This document shows positions 53,892-64,000 of a DNA stretch of 64,000 nt, in pieces (position 1 is the stretch's first letter; each line of letters starts with the position of its first letter). The stretch is taken from positions 29,305,405-29,369,404 of the forward strand of contig CM042975.1 of NCBI GenBank assembly GCA_023678885.1. Reading direction: 5' to 3'. This DNA comes from Pogostemon cablin. Lineage: Eukaryota > Streptophyta > Magnoliopsida > Lamiales > Lamiaceae. The notes beneath the pieces were generated by a model, which was not told where the DNA came from, made no database searches, and saw nothing but the letters and a program-made list of their open reading frames with translations. A program made the translations under genes and the position numbers.

Positions 53892-56800
53892 ATGATCACA
53901 AGATCAAAGGGAAATCAATCGATTATTCATTTGAATTTGGAGATAGAAAAGACCGCACGACAAAGGAAACGAGAGAGACGGAAAGCTAGAAAAGAAGAGA
54001 ATATGGAGAATCAACGTGAAGATAATATTAACCATGACCCACCCAAGATCCATTACAAGATCAAAGGGGGGTACAAGAAGGAGTGCAAGAGAATCAAGCG
54101 GAGATATTTAGGAATTTCATTGCTCAAAATCAAGACTACATGCAATTGCTTGCCAATCAAGAAGCTCAAAGGATACTCCAACAACAAGAGATGCAAAGGC
54201 CTAGAGCAATTCGGGATTACTTCCAACCGAGAGCCATGCATAATATGGTTCCTCCGGTTCAAGCCAACAATTTTGAAATTAAGACCGGATTGATCAACAT
54301 GGTCAAAGCAAATCAGTTTGGGGGGAGGTCCTCTTGAAGACCCTAACGCTCATCTAGCTTCTTTCTTGGAGGTTGCAAATACAGTCAAGATGAATGGAGT
54401 GTCGGAAGATGCTATTCGAATGAGGTTGTTCTCTTTTTCTTTAAGAGACAAGGCTAAAGCATGGTATAATACAATTCCATTGGGAAGTTGTAATACATGG
54501 GAAGATCTTGAGCAAAGGTTCTTAAACAAGTACTTTCCTCCTTCGAAGACTCTCCAAATGAAAAGCCTTATCACTCAATTTAGGCAACTTCCGGATGAGA
54601 ATTTTTATGAAGCATGGGAACGCTACAAAGAGATGCTACGAAAGTGTCCTCAACACGATTTTCATGAGAATCAACAAATGGCTTTCTTTTATCAAGGGTT
54701 GAGTCAACACAATCGGATGCATGTAGATGCCTCATCCGGAGGGTCTATATTTGGAGTGGATGCATTGAAGGCTATGGATATTTTTGAAGACATTGCAATG
54801 AATGCTTATCAATGGCCTTCCGAGCGAGTAATGGGAGGTTATGCATTTGGAAAGGTAGCTCAAGTGGAGAGTGTTAATCAAGTGAAGAGTGATGTGTTTC
54901 AAAGTGAAGGAATGAAGGAATTCAATGAAGGCATCCATGCTTTAACAAAGCAATTGAATTTGATCACTCAAGGAGTGAGTCAAGGGGGAAGTACAAGTGC
55001 TAATTTGAATGAGGAGAGCAATGTTATTCAAGGTGTGGAGGATGTTGCCTATTTAGATAGGAGGAATTACCAAGGAATTTTTCAACATCAAGGGAATTTT
55101 CAAGGTAATTATCCTTCTAACCAAGGTCATTTTCAAGGAGGATATCAAGGGCAAGCTCGGGGGAGTAATTTCAATCAACCAAGTGGAGGTTATCAAGGTC
55201 AAAGGAAGCATGAAAATCTTTCTTACTCTAATACTCAAGCCGCCGTGGCACTTCCTCAAGGAATGGATCCGAGTGCTAAGCCGCCCAATAGAGAAGGCAA
55301 ATCATCATTGGAAGAGACATTGCTAGCATTCATGAAAGATACAAGGGCTTATATGGAAAAGAGAGATGCAAAGCTTGAGGCTAGAATGGAGGAAAATGAG
55401 AAGAAATCCGACAATAGAATGACAGCTTTTGAGTACCAAATGGGGCAAATTGCTTCTTCCGTGGGATCTCAACACCAACAAAGAAAGTTCCCATCTACCA
55501 CGGTGACTAATTCTAAAAAAGATTGCAAAGCTATCACTCTTAGGAGTGGAAAAGAGTATGAGGAACCTCCTATGCCTAAAGAGGATAGTGTGGTTATTGA
55601 AAGGGAAGTGGAAGAAACGGTGGAAGAAGGGTTGGTGCAAGAGGAGATTGAAGTAGAGGAAGTGAGAAAAGGAAAAGAATTTGTTGAGCAAACGAAAGAT
55701 GAAGAGAAGATAGAGAGAATTCCAAAGTGGAAGAAGGCAAAGGAGTTAAGATAAAAGGAAGTGGAAGTTGAAAGAGATAGTTGGGGGATACCCAAAACTC
55801 AAGTACCGGTTCCTTTTCCTCAAAGGTTCTTGAAGAAGGGTTTAGATGAGAGGTTCAAAAAGTTTCTTGAAATCTTCAAGAAGATTCAAATCAATATCCC
55901 TTTCACCGATGCTTTGGAGCAGATGCCTCATTATGTTCGTTTCTTGAAGGATATCATGGGAAAGAAAAGAAGTCTTGTGAAAAATGAAATGGTTAATCTA
56001 ACCGAAGAGTGTAGTGCCATTCTACAATGGAAACTTTCTCAAAAATTGAAGGATCCGAGTAGTTTCACTATACCATGTGAAATTGGAAAGAACAAAAAGA
56101 ACAAGGCTCTTTGTGATCTCGGTGCGAGCATTAATCTAATGCCTCTTTCCATATTCAAGAAGCTTGGGTTAGGTGAAGTAAAGCCAACTTCCATCACACT
56201 TCAATTGGCGGATCGATCTACGACACATCCAAAAGGAGTGATTGAAGATGTGTTGGTTAAGGTGGATAAGTTCGTCTTTCCGGTGGACTTTGTTGTTTTA
56301 GATATGGAGGAAGATGAAAATGTTCCATTGATTCTTGGGAGGCCATTTCTTGCTACCGGGAGAGCTCTTATTGATGTCTACAAAGGAGAATTGAAATTGA
56401 GAGTGAATGATGAGGAAGTGGTATTTTCTCTACACAAGGCCATGCAATATCCAATGAATGATGAAGAGTGTAAAAGTATGGATGTGGTAAAGGGAAGTGT
56501 CGAGGAGAGTTGGCCTTCTATTGTATCCAAGGATCCACTTGAACTTTGTTTGAGTAATTCTTTATCTCTTTCTAATGTTTCTAATACGTCTCTAGATTTA
56601 AATGATGAATTGATTGATTGTTTGCTTGATCTAGGTGATTGTAGTGAAGCTCAAGAAGTTGCAGCCGCTATCTCGAGGGGGAATAGAACGTTCTTACCAC
56701 TTAGAGATTCACTCAATCAAGAAGAGAAAAAGGAAAAAAAGGTGGAGTTGAAGCCTTTACCCGATCATCTTGCCTATGCCTATCTTGGTGAAAACGAGAT

Positions 56801-58628
56801 AAATCCGGTGCTAAAGGAAGCTTTGATTTCATCACCCATTTTGATCACCCCCCATTGGAAGGAGCCATTTATATTGATGTGTGATGCAAGTGATGTAGCT
56901 ATTGGAGTAGTTTTGGGGCAATTAAGTGAGAAAAGGTTTCGAGCCATTTACTATGCAAGCAAGACATTTGATACGGCACAACGGAACTACACTACTACCG
57001 AAAAAGAGTTCTTGGAGGTGGTATATGCATTTGATAAGTTTCGTCCCTATTTGGTGGGAACGAAGACTATTGTATACACCGATCATTCCGCCATCAAGTA
57101 TCTTATGGCGAAGAAGGATGCAAAGCCAAGGGTGATAAGATGGGTGTTACTTCTTCAAGAATTTGACATTGAAGTAAGGGATAAGAAGGGCACAGAGAAT
57201 GTGGTAGCCGATCATCTTTCAAGGCTAGAATCGAGAGAGCATTGTGAGAGCACTTATGAGTTAATCAAGGAGGTGTTTCCCGATGAAGATATCTTAAAGT
57301 GTGATTGTTATCAACTTGAGGTTTTAGTGGAGCAAAAAGGAAGCCCGTGGTATGCGGACTATGTGAATTACTTGGCTAGTGGAAGGAAGCCTTATGAGCT
57401 TAATAAGTATCAATACAAGAAGTTCTTTCATGATATTAAAAGCTACTTGTGGGATGATCCATTCTTGTACAAGATGTGCAATGATTCTCTTGTAAGAAGA
57501 TGTGTGCCCGAGGAGGAATGGAGTAGTGTGTTGGAGTTTTGCCACTCTTCAACTAGTGGAGGCCATTTTGGAGCTCAAAAGACCGCTGCAAAAGTCTTAC
57601 AATCGGGGTTGTATTGGCCTTCATTGTTCAAGAGTTGTAAGAAATTTGTAGAGGGTTGTGATCGGTGCCAAAGGATAGGGGGAATTTCCAAGTGGGATGA
57701 GATGCCCTTAAAGAGCTTTCAAGAAGTTGAGATATTCGATGTGTGGGGCATCAATTTCATGGGACCATTTCCTCAATCTAATGGATTTCTATACATCTTA
57801 TTGGCGGTCGACTATGTCTCGAAATGGGTTAAGGCCATACCTTCAAGAACAAGTTATGCTAGAGTGGTGATGGGATTTCTTAAGAAGCATATCTTCATAA
57901 GGTTTGGAGTTCCTAGACTGTTGGTAAGTGATGGGGGTAGTCATTTCATAAACAAGCTTATGGAGAATATTCTCAAGACTTATGGAGTGAAGCATTGAGT
58001 GTCTACTCCGTATCACCCTCAAACGAATGGTCAAGCTGAAATTTCTAACCGACAAATCAAGCAAGTCTTGGAGAAAACAGTGAGTGTGAGTAGGAAATAT
58101 TGGTCTAACAAACTTGATGATGCATTGTGGACTTTTCGAACCGCATTCAAGACCACTCTTGGTATGTCTCCATTTCAAATCGTCTATGGCAAGTCTTGCC
58201 ATCTTCCCGTGGAGCTAGAGCATAAAGCTTATTGGGCCATTAAGAAGTTGAATTTTGACATGAAAGCTTCAAAGAAGGTAAGATTCTTGCAATTGAATGA
58301 GCTTGAGAAATTTAGAGAAAATGCTTATGAAGACTCAAGGATTTTTAAGGAGAAAACCAAGAGGTGGCATGATGCTCGTTTGAGGAAAAAGAGCTTTGAA
58401 AAAGGTGAAAAAGTGTTGATATTCAATTCTCGACTAAGACTTTTCCCGGGCAAGTTGAAATCCAAATGGAGAGGGCCCTATGTTGTGAAAGAAGTTCTTG
58501 ATGGGGGAGCTCTAAAGGTTATGGATGAGAATGGGGGAGAGTTCTTGGTTAATGGTCATCGTGTGAAGCACTACGTAGATCCATCACAAAGGGAGACCCT
58601 CTTTGTGGATACTTTGTTTGAAAGATGA
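53892..58628 (+). pseudogene. Gag-pol polyprotein of element B, broken and lacking the RT core
   Basis: Starts MITRSKGNQS at 53892. Two frameshifts fall in six-G runs (54066-54071 and 54320-54325). From 54318 one frame continues to 58628 with only two stops: TAA at 55752 and TGA at 57996. The gag domain includes KAWYNTIPLGSC and ERYKEMLRKCPQHDF, then a QG-rich stretch. Protease: LCDLGASINLMPLSIFKKLG and ILGRPFLATG. At about 56800-56815 the frame passes from AYLGENEINP straight to VLKEALISSPIL and the RNase H domain (MCDASDVAIGVVLGQ), so the whole reverse-transcriptase palm and its YxDD are gone in frame. Integrase: zinc-binding CHSSTSGGHFGAQK and CDRCQR; catalytic sites read GINFMGPF (Asn for Asp), SDGGSHF and NGQAEISNR. 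Confidence 0.88.
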
Positions 58629-59624
58629 TCTCACATTCCGTCTAGCTTGAAGACATTAAACTTAGCGCTCGATGGGAGACACCCCATCATTATCTTTATT
58701 GCATTATTTAGTGTTTTCAATAATGGTTGTGGTTTTGTTGTTGTTTTGCATTTTGGCCGTGTAGGTTGATCGTGCTCATGAAAAAAAAAATACACATTGA
58801 AAGAGAAGTGCTTCATGGATTAAAGTTGACATGTCTCACCACTTGTTGCAAAAGTTAATTCTTGACTCTTATCTCGAGTTAAGTTTGGGGGGTGCTAGTG
58901 CGTGGTGGACATAACTTGATTCGTTTGAATGCATATGGTTCTCTACAAGAAGATCATTGATGGAAACTACAAGGGTAAGTCCCACCTCTTTTTGCAAACT
59001 TAATTCTAAACTCTTGTTTCGATTTAAGTTTGGGGGGAGAGTGTGTGGTGTGACTCACCACTTAAGTATGATTCTTGTAAAATTGGGTCAAATTTTAAAA
59101 TTTTTCTCATGAGTTTGGGTTTGATTTTGGTATGATTGGTGGAGTTGAAGTGCGTGATAGTCTATAATTTTAAATGAAATTGTTGAGCTAATGGTGTTTG
59201 TTGAGTGTTTGAGCATGAATGAGAGGTATTGGAAGCATGATGGAGTTTGGAGCTAACATTTTCTACTACAAAATGCCTATTGAAGGAGTACTCTACACCT
59301 TATAACTTTTAATTGCTTGACATGAAGTAATTTTGATTTGGATTGTGGTGATTAGCATGCTACTTCATTTGTTATGTTTTTGGAAAGTTTCTTTTTCAAT
59401 AAAAATGGGGATGAATGTGTGCTTAATTTTCTTATGGATGATGGTATTTTGTGTTTTTGCATGTTATGTGTTTTTGATTGTGTCTTGTGTGTTGAGTCCT
59501 TATTTTTGTGTTTTGTGTGTTTCTTTAATTTTGCCTTGGGATGTTTGGTGGTTTGTTTAGTGATGTCGTGAGTCATTTTTGAACGTGAGTGATGATATGT
59601 TGTGGTTGCTTGTTCACAATTTTG
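58629..59624 (+). other. 3' non-coding region of element B
   Basis: No env-like gene. Two polypurine-like tracts AAGTTTGGGGGG occur at 58881-58892 and 59026-59038, inside a rough tandem duplication of about 145 bp (each copy: CACC-rich, then TTAATTCT, then the tract). The hairpins of elements A and C are not seen here. Confidence 0.6.
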
Positions 59625-61479
59625 CATGTGTCCCCAAGTGTAGGGAATCAGTTGTAGTTCCACGTGTGACCAAGTCAAAAATAATAATATCGTACCCAAG
59701 GGATAATTATAGATCTACTATTTAATCTAATTATTACTATTTTAATTTAAGATAAATCTGGAGTATTTTTAGAATTACCTAAATTAACTATGCAGAAAAT
59801 AATTACTAAAAATATAAAATAGCAATAAAAATAAATATGGAAAGTATTCAAGAGAGAAGATAGACAGCACTAGGCAATCCAGTTAAGTTGGTCGAATCAA
59901 ATTACTAGACATGAAATTAGAATCCTTGCAGTTCTTATGAAAAAATCACTAAATTATGCTAAATCCCTTTTTTGAAGTAAACTTAACACATAAATCTGGT
60001 TTAAACCCTCAGATGCAGAAGCATAAATCTTACTCCCTTTTTAGGTACTTCATGTAAAATTCCATTAAAGGCTAGTACACTAGACTTCCCTTTATAGGTA
60101 CTTAAGAATTAAACCTCAATTCCCACCTAACAATCTAAGAAACCAAATCCTCTAGAATGGTAATTAATAAATATATTAGGTGTCCAATATTAATTGTTCT
60201 AATGAATAAAGGTTATATGCTTAGATACCCTTTACCCATAACAGGTTGACAAATATAATCCCTTCTATGATACAAGCAATAGGCATGAACATGCAATAGG
60301 TATTGACATACACATGAATAAGGATAGATCATATAAGACAAAAATATCAATCTCAATCTAAAGCATTAATAAAGGAATAAATATACTGCAGGTATCCAAT
60401 TCAAAATCTAGATCATTAATTCAACACAACTTAACCTTCAAACCTAGCGCTATCCAAGAAGTACTAGCCCATGGTGTTACAGGCAACACACATGGTTAGG
60501 TATGAAAGCATATTCAAAATTAAGAAAGAAAGAAGAAATAAAACCCTAGATATGGTGTGATCATCCGTTCTCTCCTCCATGATTCTGAACCTTCTCGTTC
60601 TCCTTCTCAAGTAAGCAATACTGACTCCGGGATGGGTGGATGGGATGGTGTATTGTGAAAGGGTATAAAAAAGTTATGGAGCGTTGTGGAGAGTTAGGGT
60701 TTAGAACACCCCAAGGACTCCTTTTATAGTTGAGGCTGTGAAAATCCCGAATTATGACTTAAAAGTGAGCTTTTTCGCGTTAAAAACACAAACGGGCCGA
60801 AAAATGCCAAAAAACAACATCGGGCCTCGCTGGGAAGCTGCACGAGTCGTGCAGGCCATGGCACGAGTCGTGCAGCCCTTGCACGGGTCGTGTCGCCCCC
60901 TGCGCGGGTCGTGTGCCTCGTCGGCAGTCTGCGTGACCTTACGGTTTTGCTCATAACTTCTTCATCCGATCTCCGAATTCAGTGATTTTTATGCTCACGC
61001 GATCCTCTCTTCCTTGGCTTTCCAACCATATAAAGAACTACGAAAAATCTTCCATTTGAGTATGGCACGACTCGTGCAAAGTGGCACTGGTCGTGCTGGT
61101 CGGCACAGCTTGCGCGTCTTCACTCTTTTGATCATATCTCCCTCATCTGACGTTGAAATTAGGCGTTTCTTGAGCCAAAATGAACTTCTCTTCAGTGGAT
61201 TTCTAACCATATATCACATGATTAATTTAGATCTCTACATCAATACAGAAAAATTATACAAAGTGGACATGCGTTTTTCAGCATTCTTTCACGACTTCAC
61301 TCCTCATTCCAACTTTGCACCTTTGATCCGTTTTTCACCTAAAAACACGAAATAACACCTTAAATGCACCAATATCTAAAATATATGAAAATTAACCAAT
61401 TAGTGCTAAAACACGAATATAAATTCCACAAAACGGTGCTAAATCGGACCCTAAAACATGCAGATTTTCACACTAATCA
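59625..61479 (-). repeat. 3' LTR of element C
   Basis: In sense orientation it begins TGATTAGTGTGAAAATCTGC at 61479 next to the polypurine tract. The other end is near 59625-59632 (TGCATGTGTCCCCAAGTGTA on the plus strand), by analogy with LTR A (TCCTCAAGTGTAAGGAT). About 1.86 kb. Short frames in its GC-rich part are artefacts. Confidence 0.75.
60838..61115. repeat. GCACGAGTCGTGC palindrome array in LTR C
   Basis: Repeated near-palindromes GCACGA-G-TCGTGC and variants (GCACGGGTCGTG, GCGCGGGTCGTG, GCACGACTCGTGC). They sit in two clusters, 60840-60925 and 61060-61115, each beside a copy of the GGAAAGCC...ATGAGC module. Confidence 0.85.
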
Positions 61480-61496
61480 AATCCCCCAAACTTAAG
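61480..61496 (-). other. Polypurine tract of element C
   Basis: The sense sequence CTTAAGTTTGGGGGATT stands directly before the LTR start TGATTAG. Confidence 0.85.
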
Positions 61497-61498
61497 AT

Positions 61499-61518
61499 GT
61501 TGTTCGTCCCCGAACAAC
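61499..61518 (-). other. Hairpin adjacent to the polypurine tract of element C
   Basis: Perfect 8-bp stem GTTGTTCG/CGAACAAC with a TCCC loop. Counterpart of 501-522 in element A with compensating change. Confidence 0.65.
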
Positions 61519-62064
61519 GAAATCGAACAAATTAGAAGAAAATTAGTGTGTAAATCAAATGGAAAACATAAGATATGAGTACTAGGTCATTTAACATACA
61601 TTTGTCATCAACTCCAGTCATGCACTCTTATCACATGCAATACTTTATTCATAGCACACAAGTTAAGACAATTACTACCAATTAAAATGCTCTATAGACT
61701 TATTCTCACGGGAAGTATATCACTCTCACTCAAGTGTAAAAGATGTACACTTATAGGGTATGGTGTTTACGCTCAAAGTCAATTCAAGTGTATGCGTAAC
61801 CATAAGCTTGCCAAACGTCTCAAGCTCTCCACCAATTAAAAGTATGATTCGATAATGGGATCAAAAAGGACTTTCATAGGATGTAATATTGGCTCTTTGG
61901 TAAGGGTAGGAAATATATGGATAAGTGACTCAAAACTCGGATCAATCAAGCGCGCGTTCCCTCTTGATCTTTCATTCTTCTTCATCACTTCACTTCAAGC
62001 ACATCATCCTCCTTTTCTCTTCAATTTTTCTTCCATGCACAGCATGTATATATATATTCTCCTT

Positions 62065-62096
62065 CTTTTTTTTCTATTCTTCTCTTGAGGTACCAG
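62065..62096. other. Pyrimidine-rich lead into the hairpin series
   Basis: A T/C-rich stretch (TTCTTTTTTTTCTATTCTTC) lies next to the first hairpin, as does TTCTTCCCTCTTTTC in element A near 1060-1085. In sense RNA this is a purine-rich tract following the hairpins. Confidence 0.4.
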
Positions 62097-62196
62097 TTTT
62101 AGGCACTACCTCACGCATCCTCCATAGGGTACCAGTTTCGGGCACTACCCTAGGGTATTTGTTTCATGAAGTACTAGATTTAAGCACTACTCCATG
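62086..62196 (-). other. Three tandem covarying hairpins in element C
   Basis: Hairpins at 62086-62113 (TGAGGTA/TACCTCA), 62125-62152 (TAGGGTA/TACCCTA) and 62165-62196 (CATGAAGTA/TACTCCATG, one pair G-U in sense RNA). The inner two-base stem is CC/GG in the first two and CT/AG in the third. The one-sided CAC bulge is invariant. Confidence 0.7.
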
Positions 62197-63166
62197 AGTT
62201 TTCCTTAGATGCATTATCAAGCTTAATCACTGTTTCAACACCAATTTCAATTCCTTCCCAAGCTGTTATCAAGCTCCATCAACTCACTTTGAAAAACCAT
62301 TAATTATCTTCTAGAAGGACAATCAAGGCTCAAAAGGATTACTCAAGATACTCAAAGTGGTTATTTCTCGTAGGTTGCCAAAGAATGAGGTTTTAAGGCT
62401 CAACAGGGCTAACTACGGATAAACAATCATATGGTAGGGAATTATTTGGCTAAGTGACTCATAAATTCAAAAATGGCCTACAATCATCTCCCATTATCTA
62501 ACATAACATGTAGTCTCAAGTAAGACAAAAGGCAAGTTCTAGAATACACACACAAGAATGATACTCACCAGAAAAGAAACATCATGTGATTATGTACATG
62601 AATAAGGCTCAAAATCTCACATGAGTTATCAAGTAACGGAGCACTCTTCATGATAAGCAATGTCTCACAAGTACACATAGAACTTCATATCACAATATAA
62701 CTTATGCACACTTCCTTCATTAATTTCAAGAGCATATGAATTTCTAGCAATTTAACAAATAAGCTCATAATACACACTCAACCAGAAACTCAAAAACAAG
62801 TACCTCAACTACTCAAGAATCAACACAATATCACATAAAAATCAAAATAAGGAATCGAATGCACCTGATTTTTCTCCTCCACTTTTTCTGGTCCGATATC
62901 CTTCATAATCATTAAAGCTCAAACACATCTCATCACCAATCAGAACTCATCAGTAAAATCATAGGAGAAACTCAAAAATTCAACCAAAAATTAATCACAC
63001 CATATCTAGGAAACTAAACATAACAAAACAAAACACTTGGATAGTTGCAAAAAAATTCAAAAATCCGAAATAAATTCCGGAAGTTCTAAAAAAAATAAAC
63101 CTCCAAGCATCACACACAAGTGAAAGAAAACTTACCTCGGTGCTTCAAGACATTGGGATGCACGTC

Positions 63167-63182
63167 CACCCCCCCAAACTTA
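63167..63182 (-). other. Internal polypurine-like tract of element C
   Basis: The sense sequence TAAGTTTGGGGGGGTGG lies about 1.69 kb from the terminal tract, in the same relative place as 1938-1953 in element A. Confidence 0.55.
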
Positions 63183-63258
63183 GTTCAAACTAAGTGAGAA
63201 ACTAAGTTTGTAAAAAGTGAAAACTATAGGCGAAGAAGCACCTAATAAAATTTCCTAC

Positions 63259-64000
63259 TGTTGAGAGTGAAAATAAGCGTGTTTTAGTGTCCAATCTAAC
63301 ACATTTTTGATGGAAATTCTTGTTATATATTAGCAATGGTCTTATATTCATTATATGTGAGAATTATGTGCACTTGAGGTGTTTTATTGTATTTTAGGTG
63401 GAAAAAGGGATCAAAAGAGCCAAGTTTGAGAAAAGGTGCAATTTGTGCAAGAATGCTGATAAACGCACATCAAACTTGTGTAATTATTCTGTATTGATGT
63501 GGAGATCTGAATGGGAAGTGTGATATATGGTTGGAAAGCCACTGAAAAGAGAATCTTTTTGGCATAAAGAACATCCCATTCGGAGTCCGAACGAGGAAAT
63601 TATGAGCAAAGTGGTGACGCCGCGCGAGCTGTGCCGAACAGAATTGCAGTGCTATATTCCATGGCCTGTTACATATTCAATTATTGGAGTTTTTATGATT
63701 TTTTATATGGATAGAAAGACCAGGAAGAGAGGATCGCGTGAGCATAAAAATCACTCAATTCGGAGTTTGGATGTAAAAGTTACACGCGAAACGGTGAGAC
63801 TGCGCAAGCTGATTCCGACCGGTTCGACCACGACAGGTGGGTTCGACCTGAGCATCAGGTCGAACCAAGGTCGAACCCAACGGAAAAATACTGGTTCGAC
63901 CACGACATGCATTGTTCGACCTGTAGGGGTTTTGTTCGACCTGTTTGGGAGGTCGAACCGCGCTTCGGGAACTTACCAAATCCGTATTTTCGAGGCCTAA
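63259..64000 (+). mobile_element. LTR of a further Ty3 element (D), cut by window end
   Basis: TGTTGAGAGTGAAAATAAGC begins exactly where element C sequence (CCTAATAAAATTTCCTAC) breaks off, and resembles the start of LTR A (TGTTGAGAGTGGAATTTCAC). It lies in plus orientation. It contains two copies of a module also found in LTR C (63525-63630 and 63705-63810) and a TTCGACC palindrome array. The 157-codon open frame to the window end is an artefact of the LTR. Whether it is a solo LTR or a full element cannot be decided. Confidence 0.75.
63818..63960. repeat. GGTTCGACC/AGGTCGAAC palindrome array in LTR D
   Basis: About nine copies of TTCGACC or GGTCGAA in 140 bp, in both orientations. TCGA lies at the centre of each. 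Confidence 0.85.

Larger units (their letters stand above)
51719..59624 (+). mobile_element. Ty3/gypsy LTR retrotransposon B (Athila-like), lacking the RT core
   Basis: Plus-strand element with 5' LTR, primer-binding site, gag-pol frame and polypurine-like tracts. Its 3' LTR is not in the window, because element C has inserted before it at about 59625; the remainder should lie to the right of the window. The protein order is gag, protease, RNase H, integrase, with the central reverse transcriptase missing. Confidence 0.85.
59625..63258 (-). mobile_element. Ty3/gypsy LTR retrotransposon C (Athila-like), left part
   Basis: Minus-strand element related to A and nested in B. The window shows its 3' LTR, polypurine tract and 1.8 kb of the non-coding 3' region, which follows 485-2050 of element A in order. 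It is interrupted at 63259 by the LTR of element D; the coding part lies outside the window. Target duplications cannot be checked. Confidence 0.8.
61519..63258 (-). other. Non-coding 3' region of element C
   Basis: No gene. It shares ordered blocks with element A, for example ATTCTCACGGG with a TAGTATTTACGCTC-like block, TTAGGGTATGGTGTTT and GCGTAACCATAAGCTTG. It includes the three-hairpin series at 62086-62200 and an internal polypurine-like tract at 63167-63182. Confidence 0.65.

Noticed and set aside
58629..59624. An env-like gene in element B (hydrophobic frame 59333-59560)
   Set aside because: Only 75 codons, AT-rich, hydrophobic by composition, with no signal peptide or conserved Athila env pattern that I can see.
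63527..64000. 157-codon open frame at the window end
   Set aside because: Entirely within LTR D, and matches non-coding LTR C modules.
18475..64000. tRNA, rRNA or small nuclear RNA genes
   Set aside because: None recognised; tRNA-like words are only the primer-binding sites of retrotransposons.

Overview
The window is nuclear DNA of a flowering plant. It holds intron-containing NLR genes of the R1 (late-blight resistance) type, Ty3, Ty1, LINE, Mutator, mariner and hAT elements, and no operons or bacterial signals. R1-type NLRs suggest an asterid, perhaps Lamiales; that placement is inference. About a quarter is an NLR resistance cluster and most of the rest is transposable elements, many nested in one another.

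Layout. 1-7135: a minus-strand Ty3 element of Athila-like type (element A; 3' LTR cut by the window edge) with a gag-protease gene but no reverse transcriptase or integrase. 7136-8030: three Stowaway (Tc1/mariner) MITE copies, two of them partial. 8560-12537: a complete, internally deleted Mutator-like element with 9-bp target duplications and two huge inverted arrays of a short TATTCGGCC-type word. 12547-17707: a decayed L1-like LINE. 18055-18474: a broken temperature-induced lipocalin (TIL) gene on the minus strand.

18889-51363: the NLR cluster. NLR-2 (32554-35726) and NLR-3 (36946-40093) look intact, each with two exons. NLR-1 is split by a minus-strand Ty1/copia element (19969-28283). NLR-4 (minus strand), NLR-5, NLR-6 and NLR-7 (minus strand) are broken by truncation, frameshift, a mariner element, solo LTRs and a hAT remnant. 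Two subfamilies alternate: A (NLR-1, 2, 5) and B (NLR-3, 4, 6, 7). An A-B pair with its flanks has been duplicated. Intact members should encode cytoplasmic immune receptors with an R1-type N-terminal region, NB-ARC and LRRs.

51719-64000: three nested Ty3 elements. Element B (plus) keeps gag, protease, RNase H and integrase but has lost the reverse-transcriptase core. Element C (minus) sits in B, and the LTR of element D (plus) sits in C.

The most interesting signals are non-coding. Elements A and C share, upstream of the 3' LTR in sense orientation, a tandem series of RNA hairpins whose stems covary while the bulge is invariant, plus a second covarying hairpin beside the polypurine tract. 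All four LTR families carry dense arrays of a family-specific short palindrome at a comparable place. All calls come from reading the sequence; no database search was run.
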